From Metallyticus violacea (Eukaryota > Arthropoda > Insecta > Mantodea > Metallyticidae), in the NCBI GenBank assembly GCA_030762175.1, contig CM060840.1, positions 42,493,501 to 42,557,500 on the forward strand: a stretch of DNA of 64,000 bases. The letters run 5' to 3'. Every line of letters starts with the position of its first letter. Position 1 is the stretch's first letter. Shown here one piece after another: positions 12,201 to 24,005 of this stretch. Below the pieces are notes generated by a model. The model ran no database searches, had not been told where the DNA came from, and saw nothing but the letters and a program-made list of their open reading frames with translations. The position numbers and the translations under genes are program-made.

Positions 12201-13570
12201 TTTTCTGGAGCTAATGAAAAGAAAATACTCCCTCTCTTTGAATGAAAAAGTGTTATATTTGATTTCTTCCTAAATTAAAATATATTTGTTCATTAAGAGT
12301 CCACAAAATTATCACTGACTCAGAACCTATAAAAGGAAACTCGGGTTCTTTCCTAAAATAAGCCGATTCAAGAGGAACTTGTGTGAACGGTTGTTTCGGG
12401 AAAGGCTGTAATTACTGCTGTTACGATTATGCGCATAAAGAGTTGTCGCAGTGATATACTTTTGCTTCAGAAAAAAATTAACATGTCCTGAAACCAGAAG
12501 TAAAGCCTCTCTCTTTTGTACGCCCTCCGGTTATTTGTGAAGGATTTTTTTGTGAAGGCAAGAATTTACATAATTGAGAGTCAAGTTTCCCAAATAAGTA
12601 AGGTAAAATAAAAGTGGAAGAACTTGAATGATATTTAAAAGAAACATGGAATACCTTCAAGTTGGTATGCAATCATTTTCTTAGTAGGCACAAAACTAAG
12701 TAATATAAAGTGCGAGTGAAATTATAGATGTTTTATAAAGTTGCTAAAACTACACCTAACTGCAAACTAGACTCTTTCCCTTAGAACCTAGAAGATATGT
12801 GTCATGAACATTAAGTGATTTCCTAGCATGCTTCCATAATGAAAAACGGTTTTTTGTGACGTGAAATTATGGTTTATTGTTGGTGTTAAATGAGACACTT
12901 TCTAGAAAGAAATTTCAAATGAAAATGATTAACCAAAGTTGCTCTCCAGAAGTTAAATATCTATTTTCGATGACTGTAAATTGTGTAATATTCATATTTA
13001 AAATAAAACTAACTCCAAAATAGATTGCGATTGAGCATTTTAGCTTTCAAATCCTTATTTAACTAGTCTCTGACGATCAGCTAATTTAATTTCTACCTGA
13101 GTGTACAGATATAAGTTTATATTGTTACAGTGCTTCCAACAAAGATCCTCGGAGAGAATCCGGATCAAATAGTCTTATTCAGGAGTCTTGAAGATATCGT
13201 TGTGGAACTAACAAATATTTTATTTAGAAAGTTAAGTCACAGACATGTTTTAATTCTGGTTTGCATAGAATGATGTTAGGCTGAAACTATAGCTGAAATA
13301 CACACTTATTACCAGGTAAATGAATATTACTACAATAAATATTGAAAATAATTTCCATGCTGCTGTTTTGTGCACTATTTAAATATTTTAGGATGTTAAT
13401 GTAATAGAATAAATTGACAATACATACTAAACGCCTGAATAAAGTTAATTGTACTTATAATTATATTATTAATTTTATTATTTTTTTGTTAAAACTCTGG
13501 GGAAAAAAAGAGAAATAAAAAAGTTGACTTGACCTACTCCAGATTTAAACTTAACTTAAAAAGTTATAGG
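9216..13570. other. AT-rich sequence without a recognised gene
   Basis: This is a long non-coding stretch. A GC-richer patch at about 10440-10600 holds a 9-bp stem hairpin (10470-10490). A 66-codon plus-strand frame at 10768-10968, with a lysine/proline-rich C-terminal half, has no family I recognise. Nothing resembling gag or pol lies next to the LTR-like region to its right. Confidence 0.4.
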
Positions 13571-13733
13571 TTGGAACGGTATTTTGCTTTGTGTCCCCAC
13601 AGTTGGTCGACAATTTGGAACGGTTATTATTGGCCCCACGTTGGGCGCCAATTTGGAACGGTAATTATTGTGATTCCACTGTTGGTCGCCAATTTGGAAC
13701 GGTTATTATGGGGGTTCCATTGTAGGGGGATTG
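13571..13733 (-). repeat. four tandem units with retrotransposon primer-binding-site-like sequences
   Basis: The word TTGGAACGG recurs at 13571, 13615, 13653 and 13694 (spacing 44, 38 and 41 bases). Between the copies lie variants of CCCCACrGTTGGkCGmCA. The middle one, 13634-13650, is CCCCACGTTGGGCGCCA, identical to the 3' terminal 17 nt (with CCA) of animal tRNA-Lys(CUU) as I know it. On the minus strand it therefore reads TGGCGCCCAACGTGGGG, the classical primer-binding site used by many LTR retroelements. The flanking variants (GTTGGTCGACA and GTTGGTCGCCA) are PBS-like but match that tRNA imperfectly. Each unit would combine an LTR 3' end (CCGTTCCA on the minus strand) with a PBS. The repeat is seen directly; the PBS reading is inference. 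Confidence 0.6.
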
Positions 13734-14780
13734 ATGGGTTCTCAGGGTAAATTTGGACTGTTTTTAACGACTTGAAAGTCGTTATGGGGGGAAGGAGATT
13801 GTTCACTGTATTAATAAGTCCGGCTCTGTTTGAACATTTACTTTATTTAATAACTCAGCAGGTTACTTCCTGACGGCTCGTAGCTGACCTCACTACACAC
13901 TTAGACTGACTTTAGAAAAGGATTTACACTGCCCTCAACTGAACTTTAGATATGACCTAGACTGATTACTTCCGGATGACTCAGACTGCCTGATTCCGTA
14001 TATTTCTTTCGCGTCGCTCGTATGATGTCCCTGTTTCTCTTGAATGTCTGAATCTCAATCTGCGAAGGTCTGAATGTGCGAGAGAATGTCTCCGTGAATG
14101 TCTGAATGTATGACTATGTGTCTACTGAGTGCGAATTGCGCCTCTGAATGTGTCTCTACCGAATGCGTGAATCTCCCCTCTGACTTCTGCACTCTAGTTT
14201 TTCTACTACATCGCCACGCCTTTCGCTAAATTAAATTCCCTCGTATTTTATCTATTTTCGTGTTGTACTTTCATCATTGGTTATCCTAAAATTATTTATT
14301 TATATCTAAGTTCTCCTGATTCGTTAACTTTTATCCGAAGACCATTGGCTAGAATTATTCTTTCCCCCCTGATCTAACGTCTTCCCACGAACTTGAATTT
14401 TCCCAGAACAAGCTGTCATAAATTTCGGCCCTTTCCTTACATTCTGATTTCTATTGAAAATCTTTTGCCTTCCTTAGTTTGTAGATTCCTAAATGTTCCC
14501 GGAGATAACGCACGTGTTTTCGGCTTTCCTGTAATAAAACATTTTCGTCTCCGTTCTAACATTTTCATTTTCTCTTAAAATATTGCTAAGTCTGACTTTG
14601 TTAAATACTGTCCCGTTACGGCCACATGTTTCTCTTATTGTCAACTCCTAAGTATTTCCTTGGGTAGAAGGTTCGTGACCTAACAAAAGATAGTTTACCC
14701 TTTCTTCAGCCTTGTCTAAGGAGCGGTCAGTGAGTGGAGAGTCGTCAGGTATACATTCTCTTTCTAACATGTTTTACACA
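13734..14780 (-). mobile_element. possible LTR adjoining the primer-binding-site array
   Basis: If the units at 13571-13733 mark a minus-strand primer-binding site, the 5' LTR should lie here. The segment differs from its surroundings: it is GC-richer to about 14220, with degenerate repeats of TCTGAATG between about 14041 and 14170, then pyrimidine-rich to about 14700. No second LTR, gag or pol was found on the lower-coordinate side, so this would be a solo or truncated element. The outer boundary (about 14780) is a guess, since no TG...CA end or target duplication was established. Confidence 0.35.
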
Positions 14781-15588
14781 AAATGTATACAAAACCCTTT
14801 TGTAAGTTACAAGTTACAAATTATTTCTATTTTTGTTCTACCTATCTCTAAAATATTTCTTATATATATATATATATACATAATAATTGTCCTTATCAAA
14901 TATAATGCCTTTGTAAATATAGCTCTGCAGCCTTTAGATATTAAATTAATAAAGGCAGCATTATTTCCTGCTTCAAGGTGGAGAAAAGAAAAGTGCTTAT
15001 GTACGAATATTTCATAGAAAAGTATACGAAAATAGTTGGGTGTAAGGATATAATTCGGAATGTTCTCTTCTGCTTTCCGTGCCTCACTTTTGGAAATATT
15101 TATGTTTGGAATGAAAGGGTGAGATGCACCTTACATATCTTAACATATTCATTAAAAACGCAATTGAGTCGTCAGTGGTAAAGTTTGGTTATGTTTGAAA
15201 AACTTGAATTTTATATTTATGCGCATTCTCAAAATGAAAAAGGAGAAAATAATAAATCATCTTTGATTTCAAAACAACAGTAAAATTATAGTTAAAATGG
15301 TCTTTGAATATTTTTCCAAGTCGTTTTTCAATTATGTTCAAATATTGAATGATTTGAATAATTTTCTTATTGTACAATTTTTATACACTTATTGCAAAAC
15401 AAATATTATAAATTTGACACGAGTTGATTGGTATACAAAACAAATATTATAAATTTATTATTAATTATAGGCAGCCTCTGGTATGAAGAATAAGGGTTCT
15501 ATTCATATTTGTATATATGTGTATAAAATTAGCCATAGAAAAAGTGTGATGTAAGTATATGGATGTGTGTGTGTGTAATATATGTGTA
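14781..15588. other. no recognised gene; short TA repeat
   Basis: AT-rich sequence with a TA microsatellite at about 14862-14878 and a TG run at about 15565-15577. Two near-identical 20-odd-base words (ACAAATATTATAAATTT) occur at about 15400 and 15440, a small local duplication. Confidence 0.4.
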
Positions 15589-16775
15589 CCGAGGGTGCCA
15601 AAAATATATACACACTTATACAGTAAATATCCTTTAATATATTTCGAAAAACAAAACAACAGTAATATGTATGATGTTCTGTAAACCGGTGTGACTCACA
15701 TACATTATGATAGCGTCGCTACAACAAAATGGAGCCAGATTACCGTTTGAACATTGGAAAGCAATTTTGAAGTGGTATTGGAAAACCCAAAAATTTGTTG
15801 AAGTTCAAAGGCAATAGAGATGTGTGCACCGAACAGAACCGCCAACGCGAGTAACAATTGCATGCATTCGAGACAAATTTCAGACTCATGGTACCATATG
15901 CGATATTCACAAGGGCAGATCTGGGAGATCTTACAAAGCAACAAGCTCCCCGTCCTCGCCTATGGTTTTGGAACTTTTTGAGTACTCACCGCAGAAATCT
16001 ACAAAACAATGTACACGTGAGACTGGGTTTAACAGAACCAGCGAACGTCATATTATTAAAACATCAAAGTTGAAAGATTTCATCCCAAGGCGTTTGCATG
16101 CATTAAATGAAGATGGCCCTGATCGGAGAATGCAGTACTCTGAGTGGTTTCGGAACATGGTGCAAGAGGATGAGGCCTTCGTAAGGAAAGTTGATTGGTC
16201 CGATGAGGCACAATTTAAGTTGAACGGAACTGTTAAACGGCGTAACTGTGTCTACTGGTGTACAAACAATCTAATGTTATTGTGGAAAAGGCTGTTAATT
16301 TACCTGGAGTTTATGTTTAGTGTGGGTTCTCATCTAGGGGTCTAATTGAATCATTCTTTTTTTGAAGGAACAGTAACTGACCCAGTGTACACATCCGTCT
16401 TATTCGCCATTCATTCACTGCATGGAAATGAGGAAGTTTGCTTCCAACAGGGCGGTGCACATTATCTCCGAGATGTACGTGCGTACCTTGATGACAATCT
16501 TCCAAGGCACTGGATAGAACAAAAAGATCCGATTGAGTTTCCATCGCGTTCTCCCGATCTAATTCCTTTGAACTTCTACCTATGTGGAACTCTTAAAAGT
16601 GTTGTATAGTGTAGAAAACCAGCTACACCGACAGCACTTCGGGAAGAAATTGAAACGACATGTGCTGCAATTTCTGAGGATACTTTCGCAAACGTTGCTC
16701 AATCAGTAATTGAACGTACTCAGAAATGTATCGACGGCATTTTGAGCAACTGCTGTAACTGTAAAAATAAAAAAT
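15589..16775 (+). mobile_element. DD41D-type Tc1/mariner-superfamily transposon, nearly full length, inactivated
   Basis: The coding region spans about 15720-16770. The N-terminal DUF4817/helix-turn-helix part includes PPTRVTIACIRDKF and then KGRSGRS, SPQKSTKQC and FIPRRLHALNEDGPDRRM. The catalytic core follows: WSDEAQFKLNGTV (first Asp at 16202-16204), FFEGTVT, FQQGGAHY (second position Gly instead of Asp at 16451-16453, with two residues of the usual APPH lost) and SPDLIPLNFYLCG (third position Asn instead of Asp at 16571-16573). The C-terminus continues to about 16765. Spacing is 39 residues here and would be 41 with the lost pair, as in DD41D (rosa-like) elements. Frameshifts occur near 15820, around 16265-16320 and at a T7 run near 16358. 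The left end has TA followed by CCGAGGGTGCCAAAAATA at 15589, a plausible terminal inverted repeat. The right repeat is not seen before the microsatellite. Confidence 0.85.
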
Positions 16776-16824
16776 GATTAGTGCTCATCATTTTCTGTTT
16801 GTGTGAATTCAGTTTTGTTATGTT

Positions 16825-16825
16825 A

Positions 16826-16910
<85 letters not shown>

Positions 16911-17752
16911 TTACTACTACTATTAGTACTACTACTATTATTACTACTACTATTACTACTACTACTACTACTACTACTATTACTACTACTATTACTACTA
17001 CTATTAGTACTACTACTATTAGTACTACTACTATTATTACTACTACTATTACTACTACTACTACTACTATTAGTACTACTATTAGTACTACTACTATTAT
17101 TACTACTACTATTACTACTACTACTACTACTACTATTACTACTACTATTAGTACTACTACTATTAGTACTACTACTATTAGTACTACTACTATTATTATA
17201 CTACTATTACTACTACTATTACTACTACTATTACTACTACTATTACTACTACTATTACTACCACTACTACTACTACTATTACTACTACTACTATTACTAC
17301 TATTACTACTACTATTACAACTACTACTACTATTACTACTATTATTACAACTACTATTACTACTACTACTACTATTACAACTACTACTACTATTACTACT
17401 ACTACTATTACTACTACTATTACTACTACTATTACTACTACTATTACTACTACTATTATTACTACTACTATTACTACTACTATTACAACTACTACTATTA
17501 CAACTACTACTACTATTACTACTACTACTATTACTACTACTATTACAACTACTATTACAACTACTATTACTATTACTACTACTACTATTACTACTACTAC
17601 TATTACTACTACTATTATTACTACTATTACTATTACTAGATACTACTACTATTACTACTATTACTGGATACTACTATTATTACTACTACTACTATTACTA
17701 CTACTACTACTACTACCACCGCTACCGCCACAGCCACCGCCACCACCATCAC
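16825..17752. repeat. long ACT/ATT trinucleotide microsatellite
   Basis: About 930 bp of ACT triplets interspersed with ATT, AGT and later ACA. It starts pure, then shows higher-order blocks such as (ACT)n-ATT, and ends in CACC/GCC-type triplets. A long plus-strand frame (16781-17800) crosses it and reads poly-Thr, then poly-Leu, then poly-Tyr as single-base changes shift the phase. That frame is a by-product of the repeat and not a protein gene. It lies about 50 bp beyond the C-terminal coding end of the transposon. Confidence 0.95.
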
Positions 17753-20339
17753 TATATACCACAAAACGATAGTACTTTTATCACTACAAAATATATTTAG
17801 CTTTGCAGAATATTTCCAAAACTATAATTATATTTATACCATATAGAAATTATTTCTCCTGAAAGACTGTTCCAAAGGATGCAATGATGCACAAAATACA
17901 CATTTTTGTACAGACATTTACAATTACAAATTCAAGTAAAAGGTATATTGATGCATTCATTTAACTTCGTTAACGACAGTATATCGTGTCGTTTTCCCCA
18001 ACACCTTTATCTGGCGTCGCTCTAAATACTCGACTACCCGCTAGCGTGTTTTGAAAACTTTTTAGTACATCACTTCGGTGACATGTTGTCGAAACACACC
18101 CCTACATAATACGACTGTCACAAAATAAACCCGATCCCAATGGAAGATATTGTCCGCTCATTCTACCCCTCACGTTTTATCTCTATCTCTCTCTGTCTGT
18201 CTGTCTCTTTCATTTTTTTCTATATACACAAGTACATATCTCGTAGTAGTACAGGAAGCGTAGATTCGTAGTTTTTCTTAAAGAAGGTAAGGTACTTTCT
18301 TTCTTTAAGAAATTGGTTATTGTAGTTTCGTCACTTTTTGATGAGTTCCGTAACATTCTCTGGGCTCTATCATTGAGACAATATTCTTTATTTTTTTTAT
18401 TTATTTATTTTTTTTTTTACAACGCACTCTAGACAGTGTACTTGAATCGCCGTACATTTTTTCAAGTTATACCATCTTGTATTTTCGTGGCATGTTTTGA
18501 TTGCATAAGTCAGGGGTTTTAGGGAAACGTTATGAATACTTCTTTCCTTTATTTTCTCTGTTATTTCCATTACAGAATAAATGCAAAACTAATAGCATTT
18601 GATCCATTAATTAATTATTAATGTATGCTCCCCTACTTGTGTACCTATATTAATTATATTTTCTTTTACCTGCTAGTGCTTCTGAACTGCTGAGTTAGTG
18701 TCTGTTCGCTTGAGTAAAGTTAAAGAAATACAGGGAAATAAAAAAATGTATACGTTTGAAGTATCTGCAGTTAAATGAGTTGATGCTTTCACCCAGCCCT
18801 TAATGGCGTAATTTGGATTGCCTCTTTCAGAAAATTATACGGCGATTCTGGAACACCGTATATGATTTATAAATTCTGAACTTAATCTTATGTTTCAACT
18901 CAGAGGCGGTAAAGGACTATTGGACAAAAAAAACAAAACCAAAAAAAAAACTGAACTTGGTACTGACTATCACAAGAATGGAAGCATTACTTTTGTTACT
19001 TATCGACTTTGCTTTTAATATATTAGATGAAAATGAATATTAAGAAAAATTTTCTTTCCCCGTATAAGGAACTTTCGACCCGGCTCACATACTGCTAGGA
19101 AAAAAATACAAATGTTTTACAATGCTCTAATTAAAACTTATCCAGTTTTGAGAAAGCTTAACTCAAATAGATAAATTATTTAATTTTTTTTTTTTTTATC
19201 TAAGTATGCACTGTTTTTCTGTAGTAAAGTTTGAAGAAAATTTCATGTTTCGACTACTCAGAATTCTACTTCATATATAACGTCTTATGTTTTATAACCC
19301 GCAATTTCTGTATTTGCATTATTAATTTGTGTGCATAAAATTTCAATTATACGTATATAAAGAATTGAATTTGAACTCGAGCACGAGCTGTTACTCTTTA
19401 GGAGTTGCAACTCTCATATTGTAAACTTTTGTTATGTATGCACTTAAATCAATAAAGATAAAATATATAAATTAATTGCTAGGTAGTCTGTTGTTATTCT
19501 AGAATCCTGGATAATAACTACTCGTAGCATTTCAAGCCGCCTCTTAAGAAACAAATTTCCCACAATAGAGAAAACCTTGCGGGATGTATAGAACCAGATG
19601 TGAGAGGTTCTTGGTTCCGTGCTTGGAAGAGGACGCGGTAGTTTAGTTTGTTAGAGCTTTGGCACTTGGAATTCCAGTTAGGAGCCGAATATTTCTAGTT
19701 TAATTCTTCCTTTCCAACTAATGTTTCAATAATAATAAAAATATATCTAAAAGTAATTACCGTGCTTCTGTGTTGTCGGATAATCGCTGTTCAGCAAATT
19801 TGTGTCGGTCCATAGAGAAAAACAATTTAATTGCTTATAAATAAATGAATCGTTATAATTTTAGGCTATGATGATGTTAAGCAATATGAAAAGGCAGCTA
19901 ACCTTATGGTTTAGATGCTTTTGAAAAAGCAGACAGCTAGATGAAGTCACTGCAGAAATTAGATAATCATATGCTCGCTCTGGCGCATGCCCGTACCGAG
20001 AGCCAGTTTAGCACAAGTCACTCCTTATTAAACTGCTCTACGCTCAAAGAAAAAAGGCATGACTACAGATGTTATAATGCTAAAGACGTATTAATGAGGT
20101 TAATTTTGCGTGATATGTATTTCATATTAAATCTTTTGCTAGGTTTTCTATTTGCTCCAGTGCTTCCCGTGTTTGTTCATAAACATAAAAATGTTCATTA
20201 ATTGTATTTGTGAATTTAGAGGGAAGCTGACAGCCCTTATAGCTGCTCATAAACAAGCCGTCTTTCCTCCATTCAATATATCATGATCAAATAGTTTAAA
20301 TTTGCCACCTTAATCTCCCAAAGCTTAATTGTACACAAA
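17753..20339. other. AT-rich sequence without a recognised gene
   Basis: It contains a TCTCTGTCTG pyrimidine run (about 18180-18210), several T-runs (18385-18420, 19180-19197) and a hairpin at 18046-18097. Around 19650-19710 a weak tRNA-like pattern (TAGTTTAGTTTGTTAGAGC followed by TAGTTTAATTCTTCC) may be a very old SINE head. No coding region recognised. Confidence 0.4.
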
Positions 20340-20660
20340 CAGAGAGAGTGTGTGATACGGGAAGACCCCCGCTAAGCGGGTGGGCATGTGCAGTTTTCAA
20401 ACAGACTATCTGTCGTTCCAATTTGCCGGTTTGTTTATCCAAAGCCGTGCAACCTCCCCACCACGCTCGTTATGTAATAGCAAAACAAGATCACCATCGC
20501 CCTGCCCTCTCCCGGCATACATTTTGGACGTGATTATTCCATTACCTGTCATATTGTTTTAAGTCCCCAAACCCCGACTTCCCTTAACAAGGGGTGGCAA
20601 CGAAACCTATTTGATATAGGCATTGTAATAAACTTAAGACCCCTGGTTAGTACCTAATAA
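20340..20660. other. GC-richer patch of unknown nature
   Basis: Base composition rises clearly above the flanks. It includes a small perfect hairpin (CCCGC-TAA-GCGGG near 20367-20379) and cytosine-rich words. Two overlapping 60-codon frames cross it, but their sequences match no family I know. It could be an unrecognised dispersed repeat or an old retroposed fragment. Confidence 0.3.
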
Positions 20661-20939
20661 CAACTTAGACCATTTTATTTAATTTACATTCAGAAGCATT
20701 TCCATTTGTGCGACTGTTCATAAATTTTAAGAAACGAAACAGTCCTTACGGCCCACCCCAATTAAAATGTATTATCATATATATTTATGCAAGCCTAATC
20801 GGCATACCTCGGGATTGTAATTAGTAATATACATATTATGGCATAATCTGTAACTGCAACATAAGAATTTTAAATAGGAAAACCTTTGGAGTTCTTTCCT
20901 TTGCAATAGCTTGAAAAATCAACAGGGTAATAAAACCAG

Positions 20940-21160
20940 AATTTTTTTTGAACAGCGTTCAACGCCCGTTAAAACCATACAATGGAAGAGGGTTGCGCGC
21001 GGAGCCCCTTTCTTTTTTTTAGGACAGCTACTGCAAGGTAAATAAACTGACGGATCTTTTAACCTTTGGGGTTTTGACCCCGATCGGCTGTTGTCCAGGT
21101 AGCCTGCTGTAACTGTTTTAAAACTTTCAAACAAACAAACAAACAAACAAACAAAAAACA
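20940..21160. repeat. possible dispersed repeat ending in a (CAAA)n tail
   Basis: A GC-richer segment (ACGCCCGTTAAAACC near 20961, then GGGGTTTTGACCCCGATCGG near 21067) runs into seven or so CAAA units at about 21129-21155. A simple-repeat tail after a compositionally distinct segment is typical of retroposon 3' ends. The word TTCAACGCCCGTT resembles the 3' end of SINE family B, but the rest does not align. Family unknown. Confidence 0.35.
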
Positions 21161-22509
21161 AAGCGAATGGGACGCAAGGTAGGTGAAATTAAACCAGCCA
21201 ATGGAAAATTTATGTTTGAAATTTTAAAACTATGCGCAAAGATTGCTCGTGCCTTTGTGATTTCGTTGGCATCGTTAAAGACCAAGGATTTTTATTCGAA
21301 GTTGAAATATAAGGGATTCGATTGCTCCTCTGGGGTATTCAATCGATTCATTCAACACATTTCAGTTCAGTTCGTATAAGCTCATCGCTCAGTTAGCAGT
21401 TTACAAGTTCTAGTGCCGCGATATAGGCAGTTTAAGTATTATAAGTGGCGGGGCATGCATTTATAAGATGTTTAGTTTGATGCGGAAACAATTCGCAATA
21501 ATCATTATAAGTACGGCTTTCAGTTCCATGCGCCACGGTACTCGTCTATAAATTTCACACGCGGCAACTGAGTTTATATTCAAAGTAGCCAAGTCTATCG
21601 TAAGCAAAACACCAGAGGACGCGAAAAAATTTGGACATAATAAAATACCCAATAACATATTGTGTCATACTTCTTTACACTATCGAATTGTTCTCTCGGT
21701 CCTGTTGAGTCCCAATCAACAAAATAGCAGAATACCCTGAAAATTGCTGCCATTGAAGCGTGGGCAACAACACCGCAGCGATCAAAATCATTCTACGAAA
21801 CCACTTCAAATACGAGCATTACAACGTGAGGCCACTCGACGTTAACTACAGATCGCTTCAAGATTGGTGCCCAACTGTGGCACATAGCCGTAACCATACC
21901 AAATCATGTGATAGTTTGGCTCACCAACGTGGGCCCAATAACAACGACACAACAATATTCAACAATAAACCTCTTCAGAAAGAAAGGGGTGTGAAGATAA
22001 TATCTGCGGTATTTAGAGGAAAAAAAACTGATAAAAAGCTCTAAAATTAGTACTATCATATACAAATATAAAATGTCATGAAAATAACTAATTTTATTCT
22101 TCCTTTCAATAGAAAGTAGGACACAAAATGACTTACACGGTTTTACCCAATTTCTGTCTTTTTGGTATTCTTTTTTTATATTGTCGCTCAGAATTTTATT
22201 AAAACTTAGAAATAAGTACATAAACTGATAACTTAAATGATAATGACATGGCGATAGGTACCCATTAGAAGTGGTGACTGTTTAGGCACAAACGTCGTCT
22301 GTGGCACACTGCCGCGCATCGGTCTGTCATAGTAAACAGCAGCGGATTGGCATGTATTTGTCAAAATCATCCAGCTCAAAAAGAAATTACAAGGGATTTG
22401 GGAACAAAAATAGTTCTTTAGCGAACATAACGATATCAAGTGCTTTATTTGTTCGAAAGTGTGATTAGGAGCAGTAAAATGGAATGTGCAACGACACTAC
22501 ATCATACAA

Positions 22510-22510
<1 letters not shown>
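21161..22510. other. no recognised gene
   Basis: Open frames at 21167-21379 and 21760-22044 (plus strand, 70 and 94 codons) look less AT-driven than most of the window, but I recognise no domain and no splice context. They may be relics of a mobile element I do not know. Confidence 0.35.
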
Positions 22511-22586
<76 letters not shown>

Positions 22587-22634
22587 CATTATTATTATTT
22601 TCATCATCATCATCATCATCATCATCATTATTAT
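22511..22634. repeat. ATT microsatellite merging into ATC repeat
   Basis: About 90 bp of ATT triplets followed by TTTC and ATC triplets. Frames through it encode poly-Tyr/His or poly-Asn/Asp and are not genes. Confidence 0.95.
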
Positions 22635-23895
22635 GAGATAAATGTTGTCTGTATTTCGTTATGGTTTCTGATTTGTAGAATTTCCTCTTACAAGGTACCA
22701 CATTTATTATTTACAGAGCTAGAAAGAGCCAAAAAATGTTTGCACCTTAAGCCTTTACACAAACTATGACAGAGAGGAGATCGTGCCAACCAGAGATCGC
22801 TAAGTCGAACTATTTTAGTAGAAAGAAATGTAGTGCAAGTTACTGAGATTCTGTGCTCGTAACAGGTTCCCCCTTTTGAGCAAGTAAATGTCTCGTCAAA
22901 GAACATTGAACTCATTTGCTGATGTAATTCACAAATGGATGAAGCCTTCAATACTTTCATAATGTAATCACTTGCCGTGTGCCGTGTGAGATGCTTTACA
23001 AAGACAAGTTAGCGAGGAGGTGTCCAACGCCATGGTCTGGAATGTTCAAAATTAGTATCGAAACTTGCTGTATTACAGTTCGCCATCTCAATGAAAGCAA
23101 AATGTGAGGAAATGAGAGGTAGAGATATCTTAAAGGTTTATATCCACAGCATAACTGCTTTGAATATTCAGTGAAAACTATATTTGTTACAACCTATGTT
23201 AGCAACTTATGAGCAACTAAAATTGTCAAGTCTAAAGGTAGATAGTTATCTTTTTGATCAGCTAAAGCTAGCAATTACAGATATAACACCCGATTTGCAG
23301 TCATTAACCATAGAGGATGATTAGATATCACTGCCTACTACTTTTTAACTTATAATAAATAGAAGTTATTATGATTAATTGACCTCGTTACTGATATTTT
23401 AATTCGAAGTTAATATGTTAACGTGTGATAATAACGTATTGTATTTATGAACGGATGCATTTTAAGGCGAAGATACGTAATTAATTGTATTAATTGCCAT
23501 ATTTATCGACAAGCAATATTTGTATCAATAAATTGAACAATCGGTCACTGTGCGCGTACATCCATGTCCTTCACTGCATGCTGATAAGCTGATGCCACCC
23601 AGGTGACTCAGGATTCGCCATTCCTGACTTACAGCATACCTTCTGTATTATATCTGAAAAGTGCACGTAGTTCAAGTTTTGAAAGCCCCTATCAAGCATC
23701 AGCATCAACGTCTTCAATTTTCAAGTTACTTGTAAGAATGTCGGCAATAGGAAGACTAATGTTTTAGTACGGTTACTTTGTACACCACATGGAGTCTGGC
23801 CATAAGGGCATTTAACTTGTTTTCGACCGAAAATGGAGTAACCAGGTTTTTCCTATATACTATAGTATGTTTTGCGAAACGAAGGAACAAAGCAT
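22635..23895. other. no recognised gene
   Basis: AT-rich sequence with one 90-codon minus-strand frame (22688-22960) that matches nothing I recognise. Confidence 0.4.
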
Positions 23896-24005
23896 TAAGA
23901 AGAAGAAGAAAAAGAAGAAGAAGAAGGAAGAAGAAGAAGAAGAAGAAGTGGCGGTGGTGGTGGTGGTGGTGGTGGCGGCGGCGGCGGTGGCGGTGGCGGT
24001 GGCGT
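23896..24005. repeat. AAG purine tract followed by GGT/GGC repeat
   Basis: About 50 bp of AAG/GAA triplets made only of purines (to about 23948) are followed by about 55 bp of GGT triplets and then GGC/GGT. The strand asymmetry is strong throughout. Frames across it give poly-Lys/Arg-Trp or poly-Ala/Thr and are not genes. Confidence 0.95.

Noticed and set aside
14712..15181. Overlapping 101- and 67-codon plus-strand frames
   Set aside because: They run through TA repeats and AT-rich DNA and show no domain.
16781..17800. 339-codon open frame
   Set aside because: It consists almost wholly of poly-Thr/Leu/Tyr produced by the ACT/ATT repeat in different phases; not a protein gene.
19640..19715. 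tRNA-like pattern TAGTTTAGTTTGTTAGAGC
   Set aside because: B-box is poor and no family body is recognisable; mentioned only as a possible old SINE head.
22440..22769. Frames with poly-Tyr/His and poly-Asn/Asp
   Set aside because: Explained entirely by the ATT/ATC microsatellite.
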